Made by a program: the position numbers and the translations under genes | Part shown: positions 1 through 7,610 of the stretch, piece by piece | Layout: each line of letters opens with the position of its first letter | Numbering within the stretch: position 1 is the first letter of the stretch | The notes under the pieces: generated by a model | The model's database searches: none | Told to the model about the DNA's origin: nothing | What the model saw: the letters and a program-made list of their open reading frames with translations, nothing else | Assembly: GCA_039920165.1 (NCBI GenBank) | Contig: JBDSEG010000293.1 | Location: forward strand, 1 to 60,309 | Direction: 5' to 3' | Source: JBDSEG01 sp039920165 | GTDB lineage: Bacteria; Pseudomonadota; Gammaproteobacteria; Burkholderiales; Burkholderiaceae_C | DNA: 60,309 nt

Positions 1-92
1 GTTCCGAGAAAGTTCGCGTTCTCATCACCGAACGCATACTCAAGGACGCCGCGAAATCCTCTTCCTCGAATAATCTTCTGCATTCCTTTCAT
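1..92 (-). CDS. Relaxase, N-terminal fragment (runs off the window edge)
   Basis: Only about the first 30 codons are inside the window. Read on the minus strand from an ATG at 90-92, the peptide begins MKGMQKIIRGRGFRGVLEYA, a basic start followed by a G-x-x-F-x-G-x-L-x-Y pattern that resembles the opening of MobA/VirD2-type relaxases. Such enzymes nick DNA at oriT to start conjugative transfer. It lies 64 bp downstream of a MobC-like gene in the same direction, the usual order of a mobilisation module. The start is uncertain: neither the ATG at 90-92 nor a second one at 81-83 has a well-spaced ribosome binding site. The catalytic tyrosine and histidine triad lie outside the window, so the call rests on a short match and on context. 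Confidence 0.5.
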   Translation of the reverse strand, partial: MKGMQKIIRGRGFRGVLEYAFGDENANFLG

Positions 93-156
93 TGGGATTT
101 CGCCATCCCCAGATGCTTTTTGACGAATTCGTCGTCAATCCCGATCAGTCTCTCCG

Positions 157-522
157 CTAGCCCGGAAATCTCGAATTTGACGCTAGGGAGTAATTCCAGA
201 AGATCCGGATCAGCTCGGACGCTATTAAGCATTTCGCAATCTGGTTGATGTTATTACCAATATGCTGAAGCGCAACGTACCCTTTCATGTTTAACGCCGG
301 GATCGGACGCGGCAACTTGGCGCCCAACGCTGCCTTTCGAATGAATTCTGTCGCAGTTTTGTACCCCTTCTTTTGGTTGCTACTACCTGTCATCACAACC
401 GCCGCTAACCCGGGCTTCCCCACGCGGCGCTCAAGAATTTCGAGGTCTACATGACTGAAACGAATACCAATACGGAATGATTTCTTTATTTCCGGTGGAA
501 GAGCCCTCTTGTTATTAGGCAT
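157..522 (-). CDS. mobC: MobC-like mobilisation accessory protein
   Basis: A 121-residue protein. The C-terminal half carries the MobC signature: an 'EFIRKAALG' helix followed by 'HIGNNINQIAKCL', matching the conserved L-x-x-I-G-N-N-L-N-Q-I-A pattern of relaxosome accessory proteins. In that family the protein helps the relaxase melt and nick oriT. The frame stays open upstream to 756, but the segment before the ATG at 520-522 is low-quality sequence and does not match the family, so I start there. The relaxase start follows 64 bp further along the same strand, and a KfrA-like gene lies upstream on the same strand. Together these mark a mobilisable or conjugative element. The family call is fairly secure; functionality is not tested by the sequence. 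Confidence 0.75.
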   Translation of the reverse strand: MPNNKRALPPEIKKSFRIGIRFSHVDLEILERRVGKPGLAAVVMTGSSNQKKGYKTATEFIRKAALGAKLPRPIPALNMKGYVALQHIGNNINQIAKCLIASELIRIFWNYSLASNSRFPG

Positions 523-670
523 AAGGTTCGAGCAAAACGACCGGAGGGAGAGCCGTATCGACGGCGGGTTCGAGCGATCAGAATTCCAATGTGAGTAACT
601 CACATTAGCCCTTGCTACGAAAAAAAGGCTCGAAAAAATTCTTTCGAGGGACCATTTCCACGCGCAGATG

Positions 671-1627
671 TCACTCCATAGGAGGTGAGTCGGCCTTTGG
701 AATGAATCGCCGAAGAACCTCTGCCTCCATTTGGGCCTTCGCAATCTGAATCTCACTATCGTGCACCCGTTGATTCAGGGTACCGACGGCTTCTTCGCTT
801 GTACGCAGACGCTCTCTTAGTGCAGTTATTTCCTCGCGACTTTTCGATTCCGCCCGCTTTAACTCGGCAATCGTGTCTTCATCCATAGCCTTTGCGGCCC
901 TGTGCTGCTCGATCTCGAGGGCGTATCCCGATGCGTGCGCGCGAAACTCTTGATCTTTTTCCGTTTTAACGAGGAGAAGTGAGTCGCTCGAGGCCGTTAA
1001 CTTCGCTTGAAGGTTTTCTATGTCGCGGCGCAGGGACTCAACGGCTTGCTGACTAACCCCCAACTGGGAAAGCAGCCTGGTGTTCTCAATCAGAAGGGTC
1101 GCTCTCTCCGACTCCAGGGCTCTTACCGGCGCAGTTCCTCTGGCGATTTCTTCGTAGGCACGACGGACGTCTTCTTCGCTGCCTTTCAGCTTGGAGAAGA
1201 GCGACTGGTTCGATCTTTCCACTGCTTCCATGTGATCAAGAGCCTCTTGCAGGTCGCGATCGAAACTGAGCCTGTCCGCATCCAAAGAGTGACGTTGCCG
1301 TGCCAGTGCTTGTTCTGTAACTCCCAGAACCATTCTGTAGAACTCTAGGTGAAACTTGTTGAGGTAGGCCGAAAGGTCAGGTGGTAGTTCCACGACAGGA
1401 TGAACGTTCTTCCCGATCTTGCGTATGGCTTTCCATTCCTCAAGCCAGGGGTGATTTGTTCGATGGCTTCCGCCCACACCGTTAGTTGCTCTAAGCCGCA
1501 AGGTAACGGATTGGCATGACGGCATTTTACCTTCATGCAACATTACATCAGCCATAGCAAATAACTTCTCTTTGCTATGCGTCCCGAAAGACTCCTCGGC
1601 GGCGTTGGAATTCTGATCTGCGTTCAT
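671..1627 (-). CDS. KfrA-like DNA-binding coiled-coil protein
   Basis: A 318-residue protein in two parts. Residues about 15-75 look like a KfrA_N-type DNA-binding domain: a helix with 'FAMADVMLHEGK', then a recognition-like segment, then 'HPWLEEWKAIRK'. From about residue 95 to 310 the chain is almost pure alpha-helical coiled coil, rich in E, K, R, L and A with heptad spacing. KfrA proteins are plasmid-borne, autoregulatory DNA binders that polymerise through the coiled coil and aid plasmid stability. Here the gene belongs to the integrated element, between mobC and the integrase. An array of seven short 8-bp repeats lies 54 bp upstream of its start and is a candidate binding site. The exact function is inferred from architecture only. 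Confidence 0.6.
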   Translation of the reverse strand: MNADQNSNAAEESFGTHSKEKLFAMADVMLHEGKMPSCQSVTLRLRATNGVGGSHRTNHPWLEEWKAIRKIGKNVHPVVELPPDLSAYLNKFHLEFYRMVLGVTEQALARQRHSLDADRLSFDRDLQEALDHMEAVERSNQSLFSKLKGSEEDVRRAYEEIARGTAPVRALESERATLLIENTRLLSQLGVSQQAVESLRRDIENLQAKLTASSDSLLLVKTEKDQEFRAHASGYALEIEQHRAAKAMDEDTIAELKRAESKSREEITALRERLRTSEEAVGTLNQRVHDSEIQIAKAQMEAEVLRRFIPKADSPPME

Positions 1628-1680
1628 ATTTGGTGTATCAACTCCGTCGAAGCGACGCTAACGTGGTGAGCCGGTTACGA

Positions 1681-1734
1681 GTAATGCGGTAATGCGGTAA
1701 TGCGGTAATGTGGTAATGTGGTAATCGGTAATGC
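1681..1734. repeat. 8-bp tandem array (GTAATGCG family)
   Basis: Seven head-to-tail units: three copies of GTAATGCG, two of GTAATGTG, then GTAATCG and GTAATGC. The units are one short of a helical turn apart and differ only at positions 6-8. The array sits 54 bp upstream of the KfrA-like gene. It could be an operator or centromere-like site for that protein, or simply slipped-strand microsatellite DNA. Confidence 0.8.
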
Positions 1735-1739
1735 AAGTA

Positions 1740-2423
1740 CGTCTTAAACTGCGCGCAATGGAAGTCACGCAATCTAAAGTGCTCTGACTTTATAGTCTCG
1801 AGCTAGTAGATACCCGCATTGTTTACCTAGTAACATTGACGGCAGGCAATCTATTTCTGCGGCACACATAGTGTTGCTAAATTGCTACATCGCAGGAAAT
1901 AAATACGAAAGTCTCGCGATCGTTGTTAGACGCGGGCGCCGTTAAGCTACTAGGGACTGTCATATTTGCCCACCTGCACGTCGAATACTGCAACCAGCTA
2001 ATTAATTGGTTAACGCGACCGCGTGCAAGCATGGGAAGGCGCGAGTTGGAAGAGCGACGTAGCCAGCCGCCGTGCCCCGCCGGGCCAGCTTCATGCAAGA
2101 GGATGGTTTCGAGGCCCGGCAGACGCCCAACACGCTCCACACGATCGCTCGCGCCGGCCGCCGCAATGCTCACTACGTTTGCGCCGTGGGGAACGACAGG
2201 AAGCGCCGCAACCAGTGACGGGCCGACGCAAAGCCTCACCTGCCACAGCCTCGCCAAGAGGCACCGCGGCGAGCTGAGCCGGGCCTTCGACAGCCTCGAC
2301 GATGCCGGCAGCGACCGCCCGCCGGCCCGCAAGCAGCGACGGGAGCTCGGCTACCGTGCCGACCGAGCGGCGGAATCGACAGCTCATCCGAAGGCGCCGA
2401 CAACAGAGGACGCTAGGGCCGCC
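1740..2423. other. Intergenic stretch with a GC-rich, frame-broken patch
   Basis: No convincing gene. Positions 1740-2030 are AT-rich without coding character. Positions about 2030-2425 switch abruptly to GC-rich DNA. On the plus strand two short frames with GC-rich third positions can be read. One (2090-2216) contains 'TPNTLHTIARAG' and ends in a stop. A second, frame-shifted one (about 2217-2330) contains 'SLAKRHRGELSRAFDSL'. Together they look like the remnant of a decayed gene captured by the element, but I recognise no family, and minus-strand readings are equally open. Confidence 0.3.
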
Positions 2424-4418
2424 CTAAGGTGTCGCCTTTCGAATCCGTAGCTCTCTGATTTCTGCCCAAGTGGGTAGGACTAATCCAAAGTCAACCTGAG
2501 CCAAAAACGGCAGAACTTCCGCCACAGGAAAGGCAGGTCCGTTATCGGTCTCGTTGTAGTTTGTGTCCTTTATTGACCTGGTCGAATGCCCCAGCATCCG
2601 CGATTGAAGGTTATCCGACAGCAAAGTCTTCTCGAGGGCTTGCTTAAAATTTGACCGCAGCGAATGAGGTACCTTGCGGCGCTTTCGGTAAATGCCAGCA
2701 ATCCTGAGGAGCTCTCCCATGAACTGGGAGGGCTTGCGACCAAACATGCTTTTTTCCTCCCACTTCAGACCCTTGAATAAGTGGATTGGTCGAGGCGAAC
2801 TCCTCGAAATCGCTCTCACATAATCCAAAATTCCCAACTCGACCAGCTTAGGATGAATAGGCACAATCCGCCGGGAGACCGGAGTTTTTAAGCGTCGGTA
2901 TTCCTCTGAAGACTTGGCGCGAGACTGCCGTCGCTTGCTCGCGCCCTCGGAAGCGTCCTCCGTTTCGTCGGTCGTGTCGTTGATGATCGACAAGCAATTC
3001 ACGCCATCGATGATGAGGATGTCGTTTGTATATAGCTGAGAGGCCTCTGAGACCCGTAGCCCTTGGTACAAGTCAAGCAGTGGAATCCAATAGCACCAGT
3101 CGGCCTTGGTGGCGCCTTCAACAAAGGCCGGCTGCTCGAACAGTTCCTTCACCTCCTCAGAGCTAAGCGCGACGCAGCCCGGCTTCTGCTTAAGTCTGCT
3201 CTGTTGATTCACCAACTTGGCGTCCGCAGCTTTGACGGAGAGGTCCATCTCCTTGATGACGCCCGCGTTGAGCCAGTCCTTGTTTGCCGCAAAGGTCAGA
3301 AATGGACGAACCTGTCCGAGCTTTTTGGAAACGCTTGAGGCGGAGGGCAGTTGAAGCCGCGCGGCCTTAGCATGCGCAATTCGCTCCAGGGCTTCCTTGC
3401 CGTCGTCCCGTTGGCCCTGACGACTACTAAGCAATTGCAAGTTGTTGTGAAAGCTCTGAATATGAGATCGGCGCAACCGGCGTACATCTATGTCTAGCTT
3501 TCCTTCAACGATTGAACCGTTGGCAAGCGTCCGATCTCTTCGGATTTCTCCAACAAGTTCAAGAAGAACCCGGAAAGTTGGTTTGTAAGAGTTCTCCCAA
3601 GATTGGGACGAAAATCTCACGCCACCTTGTAGACGCCATTCATCAATGGCGTCCGACAACCAAATAGTCTGACCCGATGTCTCACAATCGCTCGCGTTGA
3701 GCGAGCCGGGCACCACTGCATCCAGTCCACGGAACTGGTTCAAACCGCATTCGGTGCTGGCGCCCTGAGGGATAGCTTTCGCAGCGCCGGCATGCGGCAA
3801 AGCACCTTCGTTATTAGGTGGCTCTCCAGATTGCCATTCAACGGCAGGGCGCAAGCCTCTCGCAATCATTTGGACCTGCAATTTTTCCATGCAGCGCGAC
3901 ATCAGTTGCAATGTGCACACAGAGGCGTTTGGTGCTAACTCCATGCGGATGCCACCGGCTGAATAAACTAGTGCAAATGATTCTTTTGTTCTTTCATCAG
4001 GAGTGAGCATACTTGCTTCTTTTGAGTTGTACCTGATAAAGAAGTCTATACACATTTTTTGCGCTCGGGCTCGGGCAAGCCTCTTTTGACCCGTCTGAGT
4101 TGAGCGTTTCAGCTCTTTGGGTAATTCAGGATGGGCGGCTCTGATGGCGGCAGGCACTACGAGGCGTAGATACCACGTACCACTCACACTGCGCGTCAAG
4201 TAACTGGCATGAAGTCGCGGAGTCCATTTCAAAGTAGTGCGACCCGAGCCAGAACCCCCCAGTGCGATTGGAGTCGACCGGGCACTTCCCACCGCGTCCT
4301 CCGCACAAGTGGCCGTACCGCGCACTGACACATCTTCGGAAACGGGCTCCGACGGGGAAAAAATTGGAAGGGTTGGATACACGGTTCGATGCAGAAGTTG
4401 GACGTTGACCATGGGCAA
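2424..4418 (-). CDS. int: Tyrosine recombinase / integrase of the tRNA-Ala element
   Basis: A 664-residue phage-type integrase. An N-terminal DUF6538-like arm-binding segment (about residues 70-120, with 'GTWYLRLVVP') is followed by a SAM-like core-binding region and a C-terminal catalytic domain. The catalytic set is complete: R455 (YQGLRVSEA), K511, H585-x-x-R588 (PHSLRS), H611 (LGHSTRS) and the nucleophile Y621 (NYNE). It integrates or excises the element at an attachment site. The gene reads away from the 3' end of tRNA-Ala(CGC), starting 63 bp beyond it, the classic arrangement for islands that recombine into the tRNA 3' end. The first ATG is used; a second, two codons later, is equally possible. 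It is longer than simple phage integrases, as is common for genomic-island recombinases. Confidence 0.9.
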   Translation of the reverse strand: MPMVNVQLLHRTVYPTLPIFSPSEPVSEDVSVRGTATCAEDAVGSARSTPIALGGSGSGRTTLKWTPRLHASYLTRSVSGTWYLRLVVPAAIRAAHPELPKELKRSTQTGQKRLARARAQKMCIDFFIRYNSKEASMLTPDERTKESFALVYSAGGIRMELAPNASVCTLQLMSRCMEKLQVQMIARGLRPAVEWQSGEPPNNEGALPHAGAAKAIPQGASTECGLNQFRGLDAVVPGSLNASDCETSGQTIWLSDAIDEWRLQGGVRFSSQSWENSYKPTFRVLLELVGEIRRDRTLANGSIVEGKLDIDVRRLRRSHIQSFHNNLQLLSSRQGQRDDGKEALERIAHAKAARLQLPSASSVSKKLGQVRPFLTFAANKDWLNAGVIKEMDLSVKAADAKLVNQQSRLKQKPGCVALSSEEVKELFEQPAFVEGATKADWCYWIPLLDLYQGLRVSEASQLYTNDILIIDGVNCLSIINDTTDETEDASEGASKRRQSRAKSSEEYRRLKTPVSRRIVPIHPKLVELGILDYVRAISRSSPRPIHLFKGLKWEEKSMFGRKPSQFMGELLRIAGIYRKRRKVPHSLRSNFKQALEKTLLSDNLQSRMLGHSTRSIKDTNYNETDNGPAFPVAEVLPFLAQVDFGLVLPTWAEIRELRIRKATP

Positions 4419-4444
4419 CTTCGAACTTCGATCGGCCGGAAACT

Positions 4445-4467
4445 AAAAAAGCCTTGAGAATCAAGGC
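4445..4467 (-). terminator. Rho-independent terminator after tRNA-Ala
   Basis: On the minus strand a perfect 7-bp stem GCCTTGA/TCAAGGC with loop TTC is followed by six T residues. It begins 14 bp past the tRNA 3' end and lies before the integrase start, so it should end the tRNA transcript and shield the integrase from read-through. Confidence 0.85.
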
Positions 4468-4480
4468 CTTAGGTGCGAAT

Positions 4481-4500
4481 TGGTGGAGAGGAGGAGGATC
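4481..4500. other. Probable attachment-site core (3' end of tRNA-Ala)
   Basis: The tRNA 3' end abuts the integrase-bearing, lower-GC element, as expected for recombination within the T-arm/acceptor region. The second copy of this sequence should mark the far end of the element, which lies left of the window, so the core cannot be delimited here. Confidence 0.45.
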
Positions 4501-4556
4501 GAACTCCCGACCTCTGCATTGCGAACGCAGCGCTCTCCCAGCTGAGCTACCCCCCC
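4481..4556 (-). tRNA. tRNA-Ala (anticodon CGC)
   Basis: A 76-nt cloverleaf on the minus strand with encoded CCA. The 5' acceptor strand is GGGGGGG paired with CCTCTCC (two G-U pairs). The D arm contains AGCTGGGA. The anticodon stem-loop is CTGCG-TTCGCAA-TGCAG, giving anticodon CGC, which reads GCG alanine codons. The T arm is GGGAG-TTCGATC-CTCCT, followed by discriminator A and CCA. A mobile element with its integrase is joined to the 3' side, and the intact gene shows that integration preserved the tRNA. Confidence 0.95.
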
Positions 4557-4578
4557 ACGCGCTGCGCATTCTAGCGAA

Positions 4579-5793
4579 TCAATGCAGCGACCCGTGGGTG
4601 GCCTGGACGACTTGCGGAACCTCGGTGGCGGGCGGCGTGTTGCGGCTGCGGCCACAGCGAACGAGGCCGTCGATCATCACCATGCCGACGCCGGGAATAT
4701 CGCCGAGCGACACGCTTTCGAGCAGCGTCCGGCCGGCGGTGTGCTGGGCGCGGTCCATGAAGACGAGGTCGGCGGCGCGGCCGATCTCGATCAGGCCGCA
4801 GTCAAGTTTGCGGATTCGTGCGGTATTGCCGGTCGCGAAGCAGAAGACGAGTTCGGGCGCGATACCGGCCAGGCTAGACAGCATGGCGATCATGCGCAGG
4901 ATTCCGAGCGGCTGCACGCCCGAGCCGGCCGGGCCGTCGGTGCCGAGGATCACGCGGTGCGGACACTTGAGCTGCAACGCCATCTTCGCCGCCGCGATCG
5001 CGATGCGCTCGTTGCCGTTGTGGACGATCTCGATCGCCCGGCCCGAGCGTTCGCACAGCTCGCACACGTGCGCCTCGGGCAGCGCGGTGTGTCCGCCGTT
5101 GATGTGGCCAATGATGTCGGCGTCGGCTTCGAGCACGACGTCCTTGTCGATCAGTCCGGAGCCGGGAATCGACGGACCGCCGGTGTGGATCGTGCTCTGG
5201 ATGCCGTACTGCCGCGCCCACTTCACCATGGTCGCCGCCTCGGTGCCGCCCTTGACCGAACCCAGGCCGATCTCGCCGAGCAGAACGACGCCGGCCTCGG
5301 CCAGTTCGCGAAAGTCGCTCTCGACCATGCCCTTCTCGACGACCGGTGCGCCGGCCAGCACCTTCATGCCAGACGGGCGGAAATTATCGAAGGCGCGCTG
5401 CGCCGTGATGGCCAGCGCCTTCAGGCCGACGATGTCCTTAGGGCGCCCCGGCAGGTGCACTTCGCCGGCCGAGATCATGGTCGTCACGCCGCCGTGCAGG
5501 GTCGAGTCGATCCAGCCGAGCTGACTCTGGCGCGGCGTCCAGTCGCCGAATACCGGGTGCACGTGGCTGTCGATCAACCCGGGGCAGACGCATGTGCCGC
5601 GCGCATCGATCACGGTCGTCGCGCCTTCGACATCGCAATCTGCCGCCTTGCCGATCGCGACGATCCGCCCGGCGTCGATGACGAGCGTGTCGCCATCGAG
5701 GATAGGCCGGTCGATATCGCCGGACAGCATCAGCCCGATATTGCGGATCACGACCTTGCCGGAGAATGTTGATCCGGCGGTGGCGTCGGCCAT
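4579..5793 (-). CDS. ena: Enamidase (amidohydrolase opening 6-oxo-tetrahydronicotinate)
   Basis: A 404-residue amidohydrolase-superfamily enzyme. The metal ligands are visible: H77 and H79 (SHVHP), E174 (LLGEIG), H203 (TIHTGG), H230 (IIGHINGGH) and D286 (LGTDGP). The carboxylate bridge at E174 rather than carboxylated lysine, and the overall sequence, fit enamidase. That enzyme hydrolyses 1,4,5,6-tetrahydro-6-oxonicotinate to 2-formylglutarate and ammonia in Eubacterium barkeri. The start ATG (5791-5793) has a good AAGGAG upstream. The frame stays open further upstream only because it crosses a repeat element encoding a 'DAKDAKDAK' run, so the longer version is rejected. Its product would be made from the product of 6-hydroxynicotinate reductase, encoded divergently nearby. 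Other amidohydrolases (dihydropyrimidinase-like) are the main alternative, but context strongly favours enamidase. Confidence 0.85.
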   Translation of the reverse strand: MADATAGSTFSGKVVIRNIGLMLSGDIDRPILDGDTLVIDAGRIVAIGKAADCDVEGATTVIDARGTCVCPGLIDSHVHPVFGDWTPRQSQLGWIDSTLHGGVTTMISAGEVHLPGRPKDIVGLKALAITAQRAFDNFRPSGMKVLAGAPVVEKGMVESDFRELAEAGVVLLGEIGLGSVKGGTEAATMVKWARQYGIQSTIHTGGPSIPGSGLIDKDVVLEADADIIGHINGGHTALPEAHVCELCERSGRAIEIVHNGNERIAIAAAKMALQLKCPHRVILGTDGPAGSGVQPLGILRMIAMLSSLAGIAPELVFCFATGNTARIRKLDCGLIEIGRAADLVFMDRAQHTAGRTLLESVSLGDIPGVGMVMIDGLVRCGRSRNTPPATEVPQVVQATHGSLH

Positions 5794-5811
5794 GGCTTGC
5801 TCCTTGAAATA

Positions 5812-5930
5812 TCCGGACGCGAAGGTCGCAAAGGGTCGCAAATATGCAAAGGAAGAGCCAATTTCTTCAGGCCTCGAATTCTTTGCGTCCTTCGCGTCCT
5901 TCGCGTCCGTTGCGTCTTTGCGTTCCTGAA
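5812..5930. repeat. Intergenic palindromic repeat element, copy 1
   Basis: Left arm with GCGAAGGTCGCAAAGGGTCGC, right arm with CTTTGCGTCCTTCGCGTCC and two extra 9-bp TTCGCGTCC-type units, so the arms are roughly inverted. It lies between ena and the tetR gene and supplies the last codons of tetR. Related copies occur at 12637-12800 and 15556-15655. Confidence 0.7.
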
Positions 5931-6673
5931 ACTTCGTCGCGCGCGACCTGCGCGACGAGGGGCGATTGAATGGCAATCCCGCGCAGCACCATCGCCTCGA
6001 CGAACGCTTGCCAGTGCGCGCGTGCCGCGGGCGCTTCGAGATTCTCGCCAAGAAACGCCGACAGCGTATAGCGGTTGCTCTGGTAGAAATAGCCCGCCGC
6101 GGCGATCAGCAGGTAGAGGTCGCGCGCGCTCACGTCGGCACGAAAGAGGCGTTGCTCTACACCGCTGCGCAGCAGCCGTTCGATCACGCCGATCGCCGGC
6201 GAAGAATATTCGCGCAGCCGAGCCGCCTTCGCGGTATGCACGCCGCGGTGCAGGTTCTCGCTGTTCAGCAGGTTGATGAATTCGGGGTGACGGCGGTAGT
6301 AGTTCAGCGCGAAGCCGATCACGGCGCGCAGCGACTCGACCGGCTTGTCTTCATCGAGCCGCAAGGTCGCCTCGGCGGCGTTGAAGCGGCGGTAGATCTC
6401 CTCGAGCGCCGCGACGAAAAGGCCCTTCTTGCTGCCGAAGTAGTAATAGATCATGCGGTCGACCGAGCCCGCTGCGGTCGAGATCTTGTCGACGCTGCCG
6501 CCGCTGAAACCGTGCTCGGCGAATACCGCGATCGCGGCACGCAGGATGGCCTCGCGCGTCGCCTGCGCCGAGAGTTCGCGCGCGCCGGCGGGTCGGCGCG
6601 CCAGCGCCGCCGCAGCCGGCGCGGGTGTCGCGCGAAGGTGGGCCTTGAGTCGCTGATCCACGGCGGGGGTCAC
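5867..6673 (-). CDS. TetR-family regulator of the nicotinate locus
   Basis: A 268-residue TetR/AcrR repressor. The N-terminal helix-turn-helix spans about residues 36-82 (AILRAAIAVFAEHGFSG ... MIYYYFGSKKGLF). The rest is a helical ligand-binding domain. The start ATG overlaps the stop of the upstream ferredoxin reductase gene by 4 bp, so the two are co-transcribed and ena probably follows on the same message. The likely role is control of the divergent catabolic promoters: a perfect 7-6-7 palindrome lies between the two transcription units. The ligand may be nicotinate, 6-hydroxynicotinate or a later intermediate (inference). The last about 20 residues, with a 'GREGREGR' run, are encoded by an inserted repeat element and are unlikely to be conserved. 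Confidence 0.85.
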   Translation of the reverse strand: MTPAVDQRLKAHLRATPAPAAAALARRPAGARELSAQATREAILRAAIAVFAEHGFSGGSVDKISTAAGSVDRMIYYYFGSKKGLFVAALEEIYRRFNAAEATLRLDEDKPVESLRAVIGFALNYYRRHPEFINLLNSENLHRGVHTAKAARLREYSSPAIGVIERLLRSGVEQRLFRADVSARDLYLLIAAAGYFYQSNRYTLSAFLGENLEAPAARAHWQAFVEAMVLRGIAIQSPLVAQVARDEVSGTQRRNGREGREGRKEFEA

Positions 6674-7443
6674 TGCTCGGCGAAAGCGCGCTCGATCACG
6701 AAGTCGCCCGGGGTCGACGTATTACCTTCCTTGAAGCCGCGGGTTTCAAGCATCTGCTTCAGGTCGCGCAGCATGCCCGGGCTGCCGCAGATCATCACGC
6801 GGTCGCTCGCCGGGTCGAGCGGCGGCGCGCCGAGATCGGCGCAGAGCTTGCCGGTTTCGATCAGCTCGGGGATGCGCCCCATGGTGCGGAAACTTTCGCG
6901 CGTCACGGTCGGGTAGTAGCGCAGCTTGCTCGTCACCATGTCGCCGAGAAATTCGTGCGCAGGCAGGTGCTCGATCAGCAGGTCGTGGTAGGCCAGTTCG
7001 TCGACCTGGCGCACGCCGTGCACCAGGATGATCTGCTCGTAGCGGTCGTAGGTATCGGGATCGCGGACGATGCTGAGAAACGGTGCGAGGCCGGTGCCGG
7101 TCGCCAGCATGTACAGCCGCTTGCCCGGCAGCAGGTAGTCGATCACCAGTGTGCCCGTCGGCTTGCGGCCGACGATGATCGAATCGCCGGGCTGGATATG
7201 CTGCAGCTTCGAGGTGAGCGGACCTTCGTCGACCTTGATGCTGAAGAACTCGAGGTGCTCCTCATAGTTGGCGCTGGCGATGCTGTAGGCGCGCAGCAGC
7301 GGCTTGCCGTTGACGCGCAGGCCGATCATGACAAAGTGCCCGTTCGAAAAGCGCAGCGCCGGGTCGCGGGTGGTGGTGAAGGTGAACAACCGGTCGGTCC
7401 AATGGTGCACGGTCAGCACTTTTTCTTCGTTGAAGGCGCTCAT
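6670..7443 (-). CDS. fpr: Ferredoxin/flavodoxin-NADP reductase
   Basis: A 257-residue FAD enzyme of bacterial FNR type. The FAD-binding motif RAYS is at residues 51-54, and the NADP-binding loop 'ATGTGLAPF' is at about 114-122. The C-terminus ends in 'VIERAFAEQ', typical of this subclass. It moves electrons between NADPH and ferredoxin or flavodoxin in the cytoplasm. The ATG at 7441-7443 starts exactly at the FAD domain, and a longer reading is non-homologous. It is the first gene of the minus-strand unit facing 6-hydroxynicotinate reductase. Known 6-hydroxynicotinate reductase takes electrons from ferredoxin, so this protein is a plausible electron feed (inference). No ferredoxin gene is seen in the window. 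A general housekeeping FNR is the alternative. Confidence 0.9.
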   Translation of the reverse strand: MSAFNEEKVLTVHHWTDRLFTFTTTRDPALRFSNGHFVMIGLRVNGKPLLRAYSIASANYEEHLEFFSIKVDEGPLTSKLQHIQPGDSIIVGRKPTGTLVIDYLLPGKRLYMLATGTGLAPFLSIVRDPDTYDRYEQIILVHGVRQVDELAYHDLLIEHLPAHEFLGDMVTSKLRYYPTVTRESFRTMGRIPELIETGKLCADLGAPPLDPASDRVMICGSPGMLRDLKQMLETRGFKEGNTSTPGDFVIERAFAEQ

Positions 7444-7536
7444 GGTCGGTCCGGCCGAGGCCGGCGGTTCTGGGTCGGTTTGCAGGTCGGGTAAAAACGG
7501 TTTGCGGCGTTTGCAATTGTGCGCTAGATTCCGACC

Positions 7537-7556
7537 AATGTAGCGTTCACTACATT
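7537..7556. promoter_or_regulatory. Palindromic operator between fpr and hnr
   Basis: A perfect inverted repeat AATGTAG-N6-CTACATT centred in the 167-bp divergent intergenic region, 55 bp upstream of the hnr start and 94 bp upstream of the fpr start. Size, symmetry and position fit the operator of a TetR-type dimer, and a TetR gene is second in the minus-strand unit. No clear -35/-10 pair could be fixed by eye on either side. Confidence 0.6.
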
Positions 7557-7610
7557 TCCATGGAGTGATTCCCACATGGCGCAGCGTTCGAGCGGCAACC
7601 CCGGGCCTCG

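Noticed and set aside
5794..6051. N-terminal extension of enamidase
   Set aside because: The extra codons lie in a repeat element and in the opposite-frame shadow of tetR; the inner ATG has AAGGAG and begins the conserved domain.
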